Of a stretch of 64,000 nt of DNA, positions 26,920-35,512 are shown in pieces (position 1 is the first letter of the stretch; each line of letters begins with the position of its first letter). The notes beneath the pieces were generated by a model. It was given only the letters and a program-made list of their open reading frames with translations, was not told the DNA's origin and searched no databases. The position numbers were made by a program, and so were the translations under genes. This DNA is from Rhodospirillales bacterium (GTDB lineage: Bacteria; Pseudomonadota; Alphaproteobacteria; Rhodospirillales; Casp-alpha2): positions 62,001 to 126,000 of the forward strand of contig JAGLED010000008.1 of assembly GCA_023145215.1 (NCBI GenBank), given 5' to 3'.

Positions 26920-26927
26920 ACCGGTTT

Positions 26928-28427
26928 TTAGACATCGAAGTCGGCATTGATGCGCACCGGCGTCGACGCCCCGCGCCACGCCGTCATGCCGCGCGCGCGG
27001 GGATCGCGAACCCGTCCCGGTTCGGTGAGGCGGACCGGCTCCGCAAGCAGGCACCCTGCGACCGCATCGAGCCCGTCATCGGGACCGTTGCCGCCAGGCT
27101 GCCATTCCCGCATTTCGCGGATGAACGGGCTATCCCAAACGCGGCGGTGCGCACCCAGTTGTCCCGCCGCGAGAACGGCGTCGAAAGCTTCCAGGATGCG
27201 GTCGGTCTTATTGCGGCTGGACGCGTGTTCGATCACCGCCGCCGCCAGACCGGCGCGGCCCAGCTCGCGTCTGAATAGTCCGGGAAGAAATCGCCCGACG
27301 CCATTGGTCTCGATGGTGACGGCGGGCACGAAGTGGCGGCGCGCGAACGACACGGCCTGACGGCAAAGCTGCGTTGCCTCGTCGATCCGATCCGCGATCT
27401 CGGGCACGTGGGTCATATACTCGATCCCATGCAACCAGTAACCGCCGTCCTGATCGGTGTAGACTGCGGCGATCACGCTCGCGTCGCCGCGACCGGGCCG
27501 GCCGAAACTCGGATCCCAGAAACACGACGCCGACACCAGCCGCCGCCCACCCAAATGAAGGAGCGGTTCGCCGTTGGCTTCGCGATAGTCGAGTTCATCG
27601 CTGTATGACCGGATGCGATCCGGGTCGAGACGCGAGTCGAGCACATTGGTCGGCTGCAACATCATCTGCGAAGCATACTTCGCGGGTCCGGCGCGGCGGC
27701 GGAGCGCTTCGACCCGTTCCGGCGGAAACCGTTCGGGCCAACGCGATGCGCCGGTCTCGTCCGTGACGGGCAGCACGAGACGCCGAAAGCCGGCCAGATA
27801 CGGACGTTCTTCGCCGACTTCCGCCCGCGCCGTGTCGGCATAGACGGAGTAGTACGTATGCGGCGTGCCGACGAAGAGCCGAAGGCCACCCGGCACGAGA
27901 ATGAAATCGATTTCGTCCAGGCGGTCGCGCAGCTCGTCGCGCTTTAGTGCCGTATCGCAGGTGTTCGGCACTTCGACGTCGTCACAGATCACGATGTCGG
28001 CGCGGGACCCGGTAATGTTGGCGCCGATCCCCTTGGCCAGCATCGACGGATCCCGGTGCTCACGTCCGCGGGTGACCGTGAACCTGTCCGAGGCCCATTC
28101 CTCGGTGCGGGCGGGCCGAAGCCCCATCGCCAAGGGATGCCGTTCGAGTATGCGGCGCACGTTCCTGACCATCTTCTGCGCCAACTGGTGATCCGCCGCC
28201 AAGACCATAATCCGCAGTTCTGGGTTACAGACCAAAATCCAGGCCGAGAACAGCCCGACAAGGGTCGACTTTCCGGAGTTGCGAAACGCCATCAACAGAA
28301 GTTCCCGGTCACGCGAACGCCAACGAGTTTCGAGCCATGAAGCGATTTCGAAATGAAGTCCAGGCGTCCCCAGGCCCTGCACGTCATTCCATGCGGCCAG
28401 GAAAACGAGGAACGACGGCTTCTGCAT
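26928..28427 (-). CDS. terL: Phage large terminase subunit
   Basis: 499 residues. The ATPase half has a Walker A-like LLMAFRNSGKSTLVGLFSAW, a Walker B ADIVICDDVEV and coupling motif LFVGTPHTYYS. The nuclease half has FWDPSFGRPGRGDAS, TIETNGVG and a final GPDDGLDAVAG, giving the expected acidic residues. It pumps DNA into the prohead and cuts it. It resembles the packaging ATPases of T7/BPP-1-type podoviruses. The gene is intact, so the particle could still package DNA. It lies 5 bases after the putative small subunit. Confidence 0.92.
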   Translation of the reverse strand: MQKPSFLVFLAAWNDVQGLGTPGLHFEIASWLETRWRSRDRELLLMAFRNSGKSTLVGLFSAWILVCNPELRIMVLAADHQLAQKMVRNVRRILERHPLAMGLRPARTEEWASDRFTVTRGREHRDPSMLAKGIGANITGSRADIVICDDVEVPNTCDTALKRDELRDRLDEIDFILVPGGLRLFVGTPHTYYSVYADTARAEVGEERPYLAGFRRLVLPVTDETGASRWPERFPPERVEALRRRAGPAKYASQMMLQPTNVLDSRLDPDRIRSYSDELDYREANGEPLLHLGGRRLVSASCFWDPSFGRPGRGDASVIAAVYTDQDGGYWLHGIEYMTHVPEIADRIDEATQLCRQAVSFARRHFVPAVTIETNGVGRFLPGLFRRELGRAGLAAAVIEHASSRNKTDRILEAFDAVLAAGQLGAHRRVWDSPFIREMREWQPGGNGPDDGLDAVAGCLLAEPVRLTEPGRVRDPRARGMTAWRGASTPVRINADFDV

Positions 28428-28432
28428 GTGAG

Positions 28433-28804
28433 TTACTCCTCGTTCTTGTCTGTGGGTTCCGGATTGACGAAAGCGTCAACGGCCGCCTCCGCCCTTGCGA
28501 CGATGGGCGCGGTATTCGAACCCTCCGCAGCGGGGCCGCCGGAACCGGCATCGACCTGAGAGGCCAGCTTCAACAGCATTTCCACATGCTGGAGCGCCGC
28601 CTTGCACGCCGCCTGTTGCTGCTGGAATTCCTTGGCGTCCGCCGATGGGTCGGCGAATGCGACGGCTCTGTAGTTCTGCACCGCGTGACGGATCGAGACG
28701 GGCAACGAACGCCGAAGCACCTCGTTACCCGTCTCTACCGGCGATTTGCCCGGGCCGCGCCGGCGTGGCGCGGACCCGTCGCTACCAGGTGATCTGGTCG
28801 CCAT
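28433..28804 (-). CDS. Putative small terminase subunit (by position)
   Basis: The track gives a long frame, but the Met at 28804 opens MATRSPGSDGSAPRRRGPGK, a basic N-terminus, followed by a helical middle (EFQQQQAACKAALQHVEMLL) and an acidic tail; 123 residues. It overlaps the internal-protein gene by 23 bases and ends 5 bases before terL. In podoviruses this place is held by the DNA-recognition subunit of terminase. No motif proves it. Confidence 0.5.
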   Translation of the reverse strand: MATRSPGSDGSAPRRRGPGKSPVETGNEVLRRSLPVSIRHAVQNYRAVAFADPSADAKEFQQQQAACKAALQHVEMLLKLASQVDAGSGGPAAEGSNTAPIVARAEAAVDAFVNPEPTDKNEE

Positions 28805-29267
28805 GACCGGTCCCGCCACCTGCGCCGCCGCCCCCCGATATGGCACCTGCAAACATCTTGCCGCCGGTACCGATGACCGTATTGAGGATACTGTTGCGCG
28901 TTGCGAGCAGGTTTTGCCGCGCACTGGCACGCTGGTTCTCGCGCAGGCTTTCGATACCGAACTCGAGCGCCTGGCGGTCGCCGGCGATCGTTTCCTGCGT
29001 GTCGGCAGCAATACCCTGAAGCAATGCGCTGGCTGACCCGCTTGAAGAACCGACACCACGCGCACCGAACGATGCACGGGCCGTCGCTTGTTCCCGCTTC
29101 GACTGATCCAACATCGCCTTTTCACGACGTTGTTGTTCCATTTGCCGTGCCTGAATTTGGCGATTGACGGCAGCCTGTTGCGCGCGTTGCTGCGCACGGG
29201 CCTGCTGCTGTTGTTGCATCATACTGACGGCCGTCGTCACGGCGGTCACGATTGCTGCTGCACCCAT
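28782..29267 (-). CDS. Phage internal/virion-associated protein
   Basis: 161 residues: a long Gln/Arg/Ala-rich helix (MMQQQQQARAQQRAQQAAVN onwards), a Ser/Gly turn (GVGSSSGSASALLQGI) and a Gly-rich tail. This pattern is common in the small internal proteins encoded after the nozzle gene in alphaproteobacterial podoviruses, where they may leave the particle with the DNA. The larger core proteins of T7 (gp15, gp16) have no counterpart here. Confidence 0.65.
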   Translation of the reverse strand: MGAAAIVTAVTTAVSMMQQQQQARAQQRAQQAAVNRQIQARQMEQQRREKAMLDQSKREQATARASFGARGVGSSSGSASALLQGIAADTQETIAGDRQALEFGIESLRENQRASARQNLLATRNSILNTVIGTGGKMFAGAISGGGGAGGGTGHGDQITW

Positions 29268-29291
29268 TGTTTTCTCCTTTCTGAAATCTGG

Positions 29292-31190
29292 TTAGCCGTT
29301 GGCTGAAATCTTGGTCGCGACGGACAGGAGCGTGAACGCCAGCGGCACGTCCTGACGGATCGACCACATGGGCTCCGGCCCGACCGTCCGCCAGCCGAGC
29401 GCACGAACCGTCTTGTCACCGGTAAACGTCGCCACTGGCTGATCGAGTAGAGATGGCCCAAGCGATTGGAACGGCACCTCGCGGTAGCCGCGGCCGACAT
29501 CGAGCACAAGCGACGCTGTATCCTGCAGCCGCATCGTCACGGATAACGGCCGTACCTTCGTCCCGAGCCCGCTGTTGGACCCGGAAAGGATCGGCGGCAT
29601 CGGTTCGACGATGTGTTCGAATGCGAAACCGGCTTGGACGGCGGATGCCTCATACGCCAACGTGATCGCACCGGAAGCTACCGTCGCGTCATCGCGCGGC
29701 GCGCCGTCGGCGAGCACACTCAGCGAACGGCCTTCCAGATGATCGAAGCCGTCCCAGTTAACGGTCGCAGTCTCTGACGTGTTGCTGACGCCACTATCCG
29801 TGGAGAGCGTGGCGTCGAAACGTTCGATCAGCACGTCATCATCGCGCTTGATCAGCAAATACGTGTCGCCCCCGACGACGGCGACGGAGAGAAATGCCCC
29901 GTCCGTCGTCTGCACCGACCATGCGTTCACTTTCTCGGCACGGTAGACGGTCAGCGTGCCGAGCGAACCGTCCCCCATGACGACATGGAGATAACGGCCG
30001 GCGTTGTCGTAGTCCTGATCGACCGGCGCGTCGATCAGGTGCTGCGCCGTGGTTGCCAGATCGGTCGCTTGATAGGCCTGCTCCACATCCGCGAACAGGA
30101 ACTCGCGGATACCAGATCCATCGCGCGGCACGAAGATCGTCGCGCCGTCGACGTCACGCGGCGGCACCGCGCGGTCAACCGGCGAGCCGATCCGTGTCTG
30201 ACGTTTGAGCTGCAGGTTCCCCGGCGTCAGGGGCTCGCCCGTCACCATCCATTCGGCGCCGGACGTGAACACCTGAAGGTGACGTCCCGAAAATACGGCG
30301 CGGATAGCGTTGACCTGATCGGATAGGATCGCGAACTCGATTGCTTCGTCATCCAGTCCCTCACCCAGATCGAAATTGAAAAGATCCGCAGATTTGGAAA
30401 TCCAGAGCCGGTTCGGCAGATCGCGCGATCCGCCGATAACCAACCTGTCCTGGTGAAAACACACCGACGCCGGCCAACCGCGATAGGTTGAGAACGCCTG
30501 CTCCTCCCAGTCTTTCGTCGCAGCGGTCCCAGAGAGAGTTTCCTTGACGGTTGCACTTGCGGACGTCGCAGAACCGACGGCGGTGATCTCCACCTCCTTG
30601 TTGGAGACCCGCATGCGAACACCCACGTGATCGGCATCGAACACGTCCGCCGACGCGGTCAGGGTGATCGAGCCCGACGTCGAGCTTGGCGTCAATGTCA
30701 CGTCTTCGGTCGCGAACTTGTGATGCGGCTGTTGGATGCGGTCGTCCTCGTCGAGGAATGACCAGGTGTCGATCGCCCAGGATGTGTGAGACGTCCGCGT
30801 GATCTTGCGTGGCTCGACATCCGAATGCACGACGAACAGCGTGTCCGCACTCTGCACCCATTTGATTTCGGCAACTTGTGCCTCGGTCCAGGGCGTTGCG
30901 AAGTCGGCAACCTGTTCGCCGTCCTTGTAGACGTCGACGTGTTCATCCGTGAACAACAGCAGATAGACCTGTTCGGTGTTGAATTCGAACGCCACCAGCC
31001 TGCCAGCGCCGCGCGCGGTATCGACGTAGCGCAGACCCGGGCGGCGTGTCACGCCGCCGGTCGGGTGGATAAACACATTCCTGAGTTTGCCCGCACCGTT
31101 GGCATAGGTCCTGAGATCTCCCCGCCCCAATAGACGCGGCGAAATCTCACCGCCCGTGAAGTTGGATTTGTCGATGTTGATGTGAACCAT
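29292..31190 (-). CDS. Tail tubular protein B (T7 gp12-like nozzle)
   Basis: 632 residues, almost all beta-structure. The start VHINIDKSNFTGGEISPRLL then GRGDLRTYANGAGKLRNVFI and GGVTRRPGLRYVD is the recognisable signature of podoviral nozzle proteins. WISKSADLFNFD and SDQVNAIRAVFSGRHLQVFT are further conserved segments. Six copies would form the tail tip. Its start overlaps the stop of the adaptor gene by one base (TAATG), so their synthesis is coupled. Confidence 0.92.
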   Translation of the reverse strand: MVHINIDKSNFTGGEISPRLLGRGDLRTYANGAGKLRNVFIHPTGGVTRRPGLRYVDTARGAGRLVAFEFNTEQVYLLLFTDEHVDVYKDGEQVADFATPWTEAQVAEIKWVQSADTLFVVHSDVEPRKITRTSHTSWAIDTWSFLDEDDRIQQPHHKFATEDVTLTPSSTSGSITLTASADVFDADHVGVRMRVSNKEVEITAVGSATSASATVKETLSGTAATKDWEEQAFSTYRGWPASVCFHQDRLVIGGSRDLPNRLWISKSADLFNFDLGEGLDDEAIEFAILSDQVNAIRAVFSGRHLQVFTSGAEWMVTGEPLTPGNLQLKRQTRIGSPVDRAVPPRDVDGATIFVPRDGSGIREFLFADVEQAYQATDLATTAQHLIDAPVDQDYDNAGRYLHVVMGDGSLGTLTVYRAEKVNAWSVQTTDGAFLSVAVVGGDTYLLIKRDDDVLIERFDATLSTDSGVSNTSETATVNWDGFDHLEGRSLSVLADGAPRDDATVASGAITLAYEASAVQAGFAFEHIVEPMPPILSGSNSGLGTKVRPLSVTMRLQDTASLVLDVGRGYREVPFQSLGPSLLDQPVATFTGDKTVRALGWRTVGPEPMWSIRQDVPLAFTLLSVATKISANG

Positions 31191-31759
31191 TACGAACGCG
31201 CCTCCACGAGAGAGAAGTCCTCCAGATGCACAGACGATTCCTGCTGGCCGTCGATGATCTTTGCTTGTTGAAATCCGCTTTCGGCAAGGCGCGTCAGCAC
31301 CTCGGACCGCGACGTGCTGTCTGTCAGCGGAATGCAGAATTCCGCCGCCAGGCGCACGATCAGCGCCTGGTCGAAAAACGGCGGGAACGTCTGTTCGTCG
31401 GGCCGGAATATATAGGTCAGCGTGACTTCCGACGCGTCGGTATGCAGACGCCGTTCGGCGATCCGGTACTGAATGCCGCGCCCGCGTCCGCCGATACCGG
31501 CGGACAGTACGCGCAGAAAATCGCTCGGCAGTTGATAGGCGTAAGCATAATCAGCGACCGGTTCGGCGGCGAGACGCGCAAGGCCGATCTGCCCCGTCGC
31601 GAAACTCCACGGGTACGCCGACAACAGCGCATCACGGGTCGGGCCATAGAGGCTCGCCGCGACTTCGGCTTCCGCCGTGCCATCCTCGAATGAGGTAATA
31701 CTGTCCGCCCCCAGTTTCATGAGCGCGCGCGAACAGATCGCGATGCTGGATAGAGCCAT
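31190..31759 (-). CDS. Tail tubular protein A (T7 gp11-like adaptor)
   Basis: 189 residues. LSSIAICSRALMKLGADSIT, then TRDALLSAYPWSFAT and YAYQLPSDFLRVL are the conserved pieces of the gp11/gatekeeper family that forms a ring between portal and nozzle. It lies 78 bases downstream of the large PGB protein gene, with a leftward terminator in between, so it probably has its own promoter or depends on read-through. Confidence 0.9.
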   Translation of the reverse strand: MALSSIAICSRALMKLGADSITSFEDGTAEAEVAASLYGPTRDALLSAYPWSFATGQIGLARLAAEPVADYAYAYQLPSDFLRVLSAGIGGRGRGIQYRIAERRLHTDASEVTLTYIFRPDEQTFPPFFDQALIVRLAAEFCIPLTDSTSRSEVLTRLAESGFQQAKIIDGQQESSVHLEDFSLVEARS

Positions 31760-31790
31760 CGTGTTGTCTCCTGTGATGATGTCTGGACAT

Positions 31791-31811
31791 AAAAAAAGCG
31801 GCCGAAGCCGC
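31791..31811 (-). terminator. Intrinsic terminator between the PGB protein and tail genes
   Basis: Minus strand GCGGC-TTCG-GCCGC followed by seven T; 26 bases after the stop of the gene at 31837. Confidence 0.8.
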
Positions 31812-31836
31812 GGTGATCGTCAAATATAAAGAACCG

Positions 31837-33510
31837 TCAGTCGCCAAAGCCGAGGAAGGACGCGTAGGATTTCGCTACCTTCTCCGGCCCATTGTCCGCC
31901 AGCGCCGAACGGAACGCATCGGTCGTCTTGGGTCCGATGTCGCCGTCGACCTTCAACGGCTCCGGTGCCGGCGTGTTGCGCTCTTTCGCAGACTTGGCAT
32001 TCATGTCGTTGATGCTTTCCTGAAGCGTCTCGGCGGCGACCGTCGGCTTGCGCGTACCGAACAACCGCTGCACGTCCTTTTCGACCGTCTGCCTGAGCTT
32101 CGATGCCGACCCGCCCGTGTCGCGCTCGGTCTCGGCGAAGCGCTTGAAGCGGCCGACGGCGAAGGCCTCCTCGGCCTTGCCCGCACCACGTCTGGCAACG
32201 GTGCGTTTCAGCGCCGCTTTGGTCTTCGGCCCGGAGACCCCGTCAACTTTAAGCACATCGCCCAACATCGACAGGCCCGACTGCAACGCCTTGACGACGG
32301 TCGTCTCGCCGTCGTCAGCAACGGGCCGGGCGAGTTTGCCGGCAAACCGCTTCAACGCATCGCCAACAGGTTCGCCGTTCGGCATCGCCAAGCGCTTCGA
32401 TTTTGCGGGAATTTTCCGTACCGGTTCGGGCGCCGTCATGCGCCCGGTCTCGTCGAGCTTCGACGGTTTGTCGCCGTAGTTCAGCTCATAGAAATCCCGG
32501 CGGCGGTCCTCGACTTCGAGACGCTTCGGATCGTTCGACGGCAGTTTCCACGACCATTGACCGAGCGCCTTGGCTTCGTCCTCCGTCAGATCATCGACCT
32601 GTTTGAGCATCAGATCGTCGAGGTCATTCTCGACGCTGTCCAGGTCTCGATCCGTACCCTGGTCCACACCACGGCCATTCTTGCCGCCGGCGACAATCGC
32701 CATCGCCCTGGCCCGCGCGGACTTCGGTACGGCGTCAGAAGTCGCATCACCGGTGGCTGATTGCAAAGCGTTCGTTTCGGCATCCTCGGCAGCATTGCGC
32801 ACCGCCTCGGCCCCAAGTCCCACGCCCACAGGTGCTTTGGACACCTCATCCGGGTTGGCACCAGGCACGTCACCACCGTCGGAGTGCGGACCGAACGGAG
32901 AGTTTTCGATCCGGCTCGGGTCTTCTTCTTCGAGATCGCGAATATCCTGCTCACGCTCCCGCTTGTACGCATCGTAGGTGTCATCCAGATACTCAGCGGC
33001 TGCATCTGTGACGTCCGGTGCGTGTTCCCACCCGATCTCGACACTCTTGCGAACGAACGCCGGGTCGGTATCGGTCAACGTGTTCGCCTCGTCTCCGATG
33101 GCCTCGGCAATCGGCTGCAGCGTATAGGTGTCCTTGGGCAAGCCTTCGTCGGCAAAAATCTTGGTGTGATATACGACCGTTTCGTTAAGGGAGAGGCCTG
33201 CATGACCATCTCTTTCCAATCGCGCGGCACGCGCATTGGAGTCGGCGGCGGCAACTTTGCCCGCGATATCCTGCAGTTCTTTTTCACTGTAGCGCCGCCC
33301 AAGGGTTGCTTCCGCCTTGTCCTGCAATCGTTCGCGCGCACCCTTGCCGTGCAAAGACCCGGTCGCAACGCTACCTGCGAGCTTCGCATAGTCGGGGCTG
33401 ATCTGCTCCAGCGTCTGCCAATATCCTTTGACATCGCCTTGATCCAGTTTTGCCTTCGCGGCATCCAGCACGGCCGCATGCCGCGCACGCGTGTTCGTTT
33501 GCTCCGTCAT
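31837..33510 (-). CDS. Large modular protein: unknown N-terminal tip, linker and two PGB domains; candidate toxin or ejected protein
   Basis: 557 residues. The last 270 match the toxin-like gene at 22082-23488: a linker with FYELNYGDKPSKLDETGRM and two PGB repeats with LKVDGVSGPKT and LKVDGDIGPKT, ending FLGFGD. The first 200 residues (MTEQTNTRARHAAVLDAAKA, RERLQDKAEATLGRRYSEKE, LSLNETVVYHTKIFADEG) are unrelated to that gene and to anything I recognise; they are helical and soluble. No signal peptide. A secreted unknown protein is encoded directly upstream on the same strand. It may be a second toxin with another tip, or a virion protein ejected with the DNA. Confidence 0.65.
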   Translation of the reverse strand: MTEQTNTRARHAAVLDAAKAKLDQGDVKGYWQTLEQISPDYAKLAGSVATGSLHGKGARERLQDKAEATLGRRYSEKELQDIAGKVAAADSNARAARLERDGHAGLSLNETVVYHTKIFADEGLPKDTYTLQPIAEAIGDEANTLTDTDPAFVRKSVEIGWEHAPDVTDAAAEYLDDTYDAYKREREQDIRDLEEEDPSRIENSPFGPHSDGGDVPGANPDEVSKAPVGVGLGAEAVRNAAEDAETNALQSATGDATSDAVPKSARARAMAIVAGGKNGRGVDQGTDRDLDSVENDLDDLMLKQVDDLTEDEAKALGQWSWKLPSNDPKRLEVEDRRRDFYELNYGDKPSKLDETGRMTAPEPVRKIPAKSKRLAMPNGEPVGDALKRFAGKLARPVADDGETTVVKALQSGLSMLGDVLKVDGVSGPKTKAALKRTVARRGAGKAEEAFAVGRFKRFAETERDTGGSASKLRQTVEKDVQRLFGTRKPTVAAETLQESINDMNAKSAKERNTPAPEPLKVDGDIGPKTTDAFRSALADNGPEKVAKSYASFLGFGD

Positions 33511-33538
33511 GGAACAATCTCCTTCTCAAATGTTGTAG

Positions 33539-33561
33539 AAAAAACGAGCCGAACGGCCCGT
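33539..33561 (-). terminator. Intrinsic terminator after the secreted gene
   Basis: Minus strand ACGGGCC-GTTC-GGCTCGT (one G-T pair) followed by six T, just after the stop of the gene at 33568. Confidence 0.75.
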
Positions 33562-33566
33562 CATAG

Positions 33567-33597
33567 ATTACCGGCAGTGATCGATGGTCAACGGACG
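33567..33597. repeat. Short repeat shared with 25186-25216
   Basis: Encodes the last residues of the secreted protein (PLTIDHCR and stop). The other copy, at 25.2 kb, lies without the gene next to the decayed membrane partner, so the two cassette regions probably exchanged or shared this end. Confidence 0.5.
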
Positions 33598-34305
33598 CCC
33601 TGCCGGATCGGCACCCTTACCACGCGGCCATTCGAACCATGAACAGACAAGGCCGAATACTTTCTCTCGGATATCCTGTTCATGCATGAGAAGCCGTCGG
33701 TCAAAATCGACATCCAGTGCAATATCGTCAATCAGCATAAACTCAGTCGCGCATTGTGGATTGGGTGACCGGCCATCATCGATCGTGCATCGCGCAAAAT
33801 TGTAGTCAGCCCCCAGATAGATCATTTCCTTCGATGACTTTGACAGCCCGGAAAAATCCGGGCAGGTGTCGCCAACGCTCTTTGCCATGCATCTTCCCGC
33901 GTGAACCTCTCTGCGCATCATCTCCGCGGCATATGATTTCCCGTATCCAGGCACCGGATCTATTCGGATGTGAATCACGCCCACGCCGGATTGCTTGGGC
34001 TTTTTGACATCATGGTCTGCTTCGAATGTCATCCGCATTTCGGGATACACGGCCTCGACGCCGATCTGGTTCGTGCCCGTATCGACAACCCACAACTTCT
34101 TTTGCGGCGCTTTCCGTGTGGCCGCTTCGAACCACCAGCGGTAGCCTTCCGGTATGCTCACGGGATAGCCCATGACAAGATACCGTTGCAGATCATGCCG
34201 TGACGGCCCCGGCTCGGCATCGGATTGTGACGCGGCCAGCAAGTGCCCCCCTGACACGACGCATAAGCTTGCAGCAAGTACCCAGCACTTCGACCTGTTC
34301 ATCAT
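33568..34305 (-). CDS. Secreted cysteine-containing protein of unknown function; candidate partner
   Basis: A signal peptide is clear from MMNRSKCWVLAASLCVVSGG; I start at the first of the two Met (34305), though MVSEMMNRS at 34317 is possible. About 245 residues. The mature part has WWFEAATRKAPQKKLWVVDTG, a HIRIDPVPGYG segment, four Cys in GRCMAKSVGDTCPD and RCTIDDGRSPNPQC, and ends PLTIDHCR. It is upstream of the PGB protein gene on the same strand, next to that protein's unknown N-terminal tip. A periplasmic immunity role is possible by analogy but unproven; no family is recognised. Confidence 0.6.
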   Translation of the reverse strand: MMNRSKCWVLAASLCVVSGGHLLAASQSDAEPGPSRHDLQRYLVMGYPVSIPEGYRWWFEAATRKAPQKKLWVVDTGTNQIGVEAVYPEMRMTFEADHDVKKPKQSGVGVIHIRIDPVPGYGKSYAAEMMRREVHAGRCMAKSVGDTCPDFSGLSKSSKEMIYLGADYNFARCTIDDGRSPNPQCATEFMLIDDIALDVDFDRRLLMHEQDIREKVFGLVCSWFEWPRGKGADPAGRPLTIDHCR

Positions 34306-34340
34306 CTCGCTCACCATTCCTGGCAATTCTCTTATCCTCA

Positions 34341-34356
34341 TCTATGCAAGGGCGAG
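34341..34356 (-). promoter_or_regulatory. Degenerate partner-gene upstream element before the secreted gene
   Basis: Minus strand CGCCCTTGCATAGATG keeps the CCTTGCATA core of the element in front of the Sel1-type genes. It lies 29-41 bases before the possible start codons of the secreted gene. Confidence 0.35.
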
Positions 34357-34375
34357 AGGCAAAATTTTGCACGTG

Positions 34376-34444
34376 TACCCCAATCGAAAAGTGGCCTACG
34401 CGGCCGTCCTGATCAGCATAAACCGTCAGTTTGTAATCGCTCAT
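34376..34444 (-). pseudogene. Orphan toxin tip (23 codons)
   Basis: MSDYKLTVYADQDGRVGHFS and three further residues match the first codons of the toxin-like gene at 22082-23488, including the conserved His. The frame then runs into unrelated sequence. As at 24.2-24.5 kb, the fragment diverges from a four-helix membrane protein gene. It is therefore a third remnant of the same tip-partner pair. Confidence 0.75.
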
Positions 34445-34576
34445 AGTCATTTACTCCTAGTCAAAGGTTAGTGATTTCCGGGACTTCTTCGGTGGGATGG
34501 TGCACAGGCACCAATCAGTTCCGCCTCGATATTGACGAACCGAGCAATTATTATTTTAGGAGCGCAAAATATCTCA

Positions 34577-34593
34577 CTGGTCCGTCCATAACT
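34577..34593 (+). promoter_or_regulatory. Partner-gene upstream element, copy C
   Basis: CTGGTCCGTCCATAACT, with CATAAC 36 bases before the ATG at 34623. It is framed by the inverted repeat CACTGGT/ACCAGTG (34576-34603). Confidence 0.65.
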
Positions 34594-34622
34594 GGAACCA
34601 GTGAAACCATGGGGAAATAGCA

Positions 34623-35150
34623 ATGCCAACTCACGACAGCGCCGTACGCATACGCAGCATCACGGTGCCAATATTACTCGTGGCCACGGTGGCAATGTAC
34701 TTTTTGCCACCGGCTTACTTCATGGTGAAAAGCATCGCGGCGGATACGTCCGTGGCCAATTTAGTTTGGCGATTGCCGCGCGCGTATTATGCTTTTTGGT
34801 ATCCAACTGCAGGTTTTCTAAGCATCGCGGCAGTTGTCGTTTATCGCATAGAAACATTTCATTCACGACTTATTATCAGTTTGTTTATCGCCGGCATCTG
34901 GCTTCTAGCAATTGGAAACTTCGGGATTTATCTGCAACTTATGTTTCCGGGCTGGCTCACGAATACTGTTATCATTATAGCGCTTGCCTACCCGCCATAT
35001 TTCGTTATCAAGCGATTAACGCGAAATGTATGTCGCTTTTCCGGTTCCGCACTCGAGCATCTTGCTGTGTTTGGATCATTCGCCTTACCCCTTGTGAATC
35101 TTTTCTTTGCAGGGATGCTCGACCCAAAGTTCTTCAATTTCTATTTTTAG
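34623..35150 (+). CDS. Four-helix membrane protein; candidate immunity partner 3
   Basis: 175 residues, paralogous to the genes at 23668 and 24488: PILLVATVAMYFLPPAYFMV, AYPPYFVIKRLTRNVCRFSG, SALEHLAVFGSFALP and a C-terminal LDPKFFNFYF match segment by segment. Intact and AT-rich. The ATG follows GGGGAAATAGCA. It diverges from a 23-codon remnant of the papain-like tip. It may now protect the cell against toxin variants made by relatives, as orphan immunity genes do in other polymorphic systems; that is inference. Confidence 0.7.
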   Translation: MPTHDSAVRIRSITVPILLVATVAMYFLPPAYFMVKSIAADTSVANLVWRLPRAYYAFWYPTAGFLSIAAVVVYRIETFHSRLIISLFIAGIWLLAIGNFGIYLQLMFPGWLTNTVIIIALAYPPYFVIKRLTRNVCRFSGSALEHLAVFGSFALPLVNLFFAGMLDPKFFNFYF

Positions 35151-35205
35151 TAATATGTTCCAGACACCCCAGACCTCCAAATAAACACGGAGCACTGTGC
35201 TCACC

Positions 35206-35436
35206 ATGGTTTTGTGTGTGAACACAGCGCTTGTCTTCAAACTGATCCTCAGTTTTCAAGCAGTGGTGCCCCATTCGGATATTCAGTTTTGGGGATTCGC
35301 GTTGACATGCTCAGCGCTTGCTGGTGGATGCTTCTTTCTTGTGCCCGCCGACGAGGGCACTGAGATAAAATGGGGAGGACGCGTTCTGACAGCAGGCCTT
35401 CCTATTGCCGGAATACTTTTGGCTGCATGGATTTGA
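35206..35436 (+). CDS. Small membrane protein, unknown
   Basis: The track starts at GTG 35197; ATG at 35206, after ACGGAG, gives 76 residues with two to three hydrophobic stretches (CVNTALVFKLILSFQAV, FWGFALTCSALAGGCFFLV, GLPIAGILLAAWI). It follows membrane partner 3 in the same direction and converges on the holin gene. It may belong to the same cassette. No family is recognised. Confidence 0.5.
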   Translation: MVLCVNTALVFKLILSFQAVVPHSDIQFWGFALTCSALAGGCFFLVPADEGTEIKWGGRVLTAGLPIAGILLAAWI

Positions 35437-35493
35437 ATTAGCGAGCGCGTACTTCATAATGGAAAGAATCGCAACAAAGCCGGTGAAATTGGA

Positions 35494-35512
35494 GGCCGGC
35501 ATTATGCCGGCC
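35494..35512. terminator. Palindrome at the end of the holin gene
   Basis: GGCCGGCATTATGCCGGCC, an interrupted perfect palindrome spanning the holin stop codon. It could end transcription from both sides, but no good T-run follows on either strand. Confidence 0.4.
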
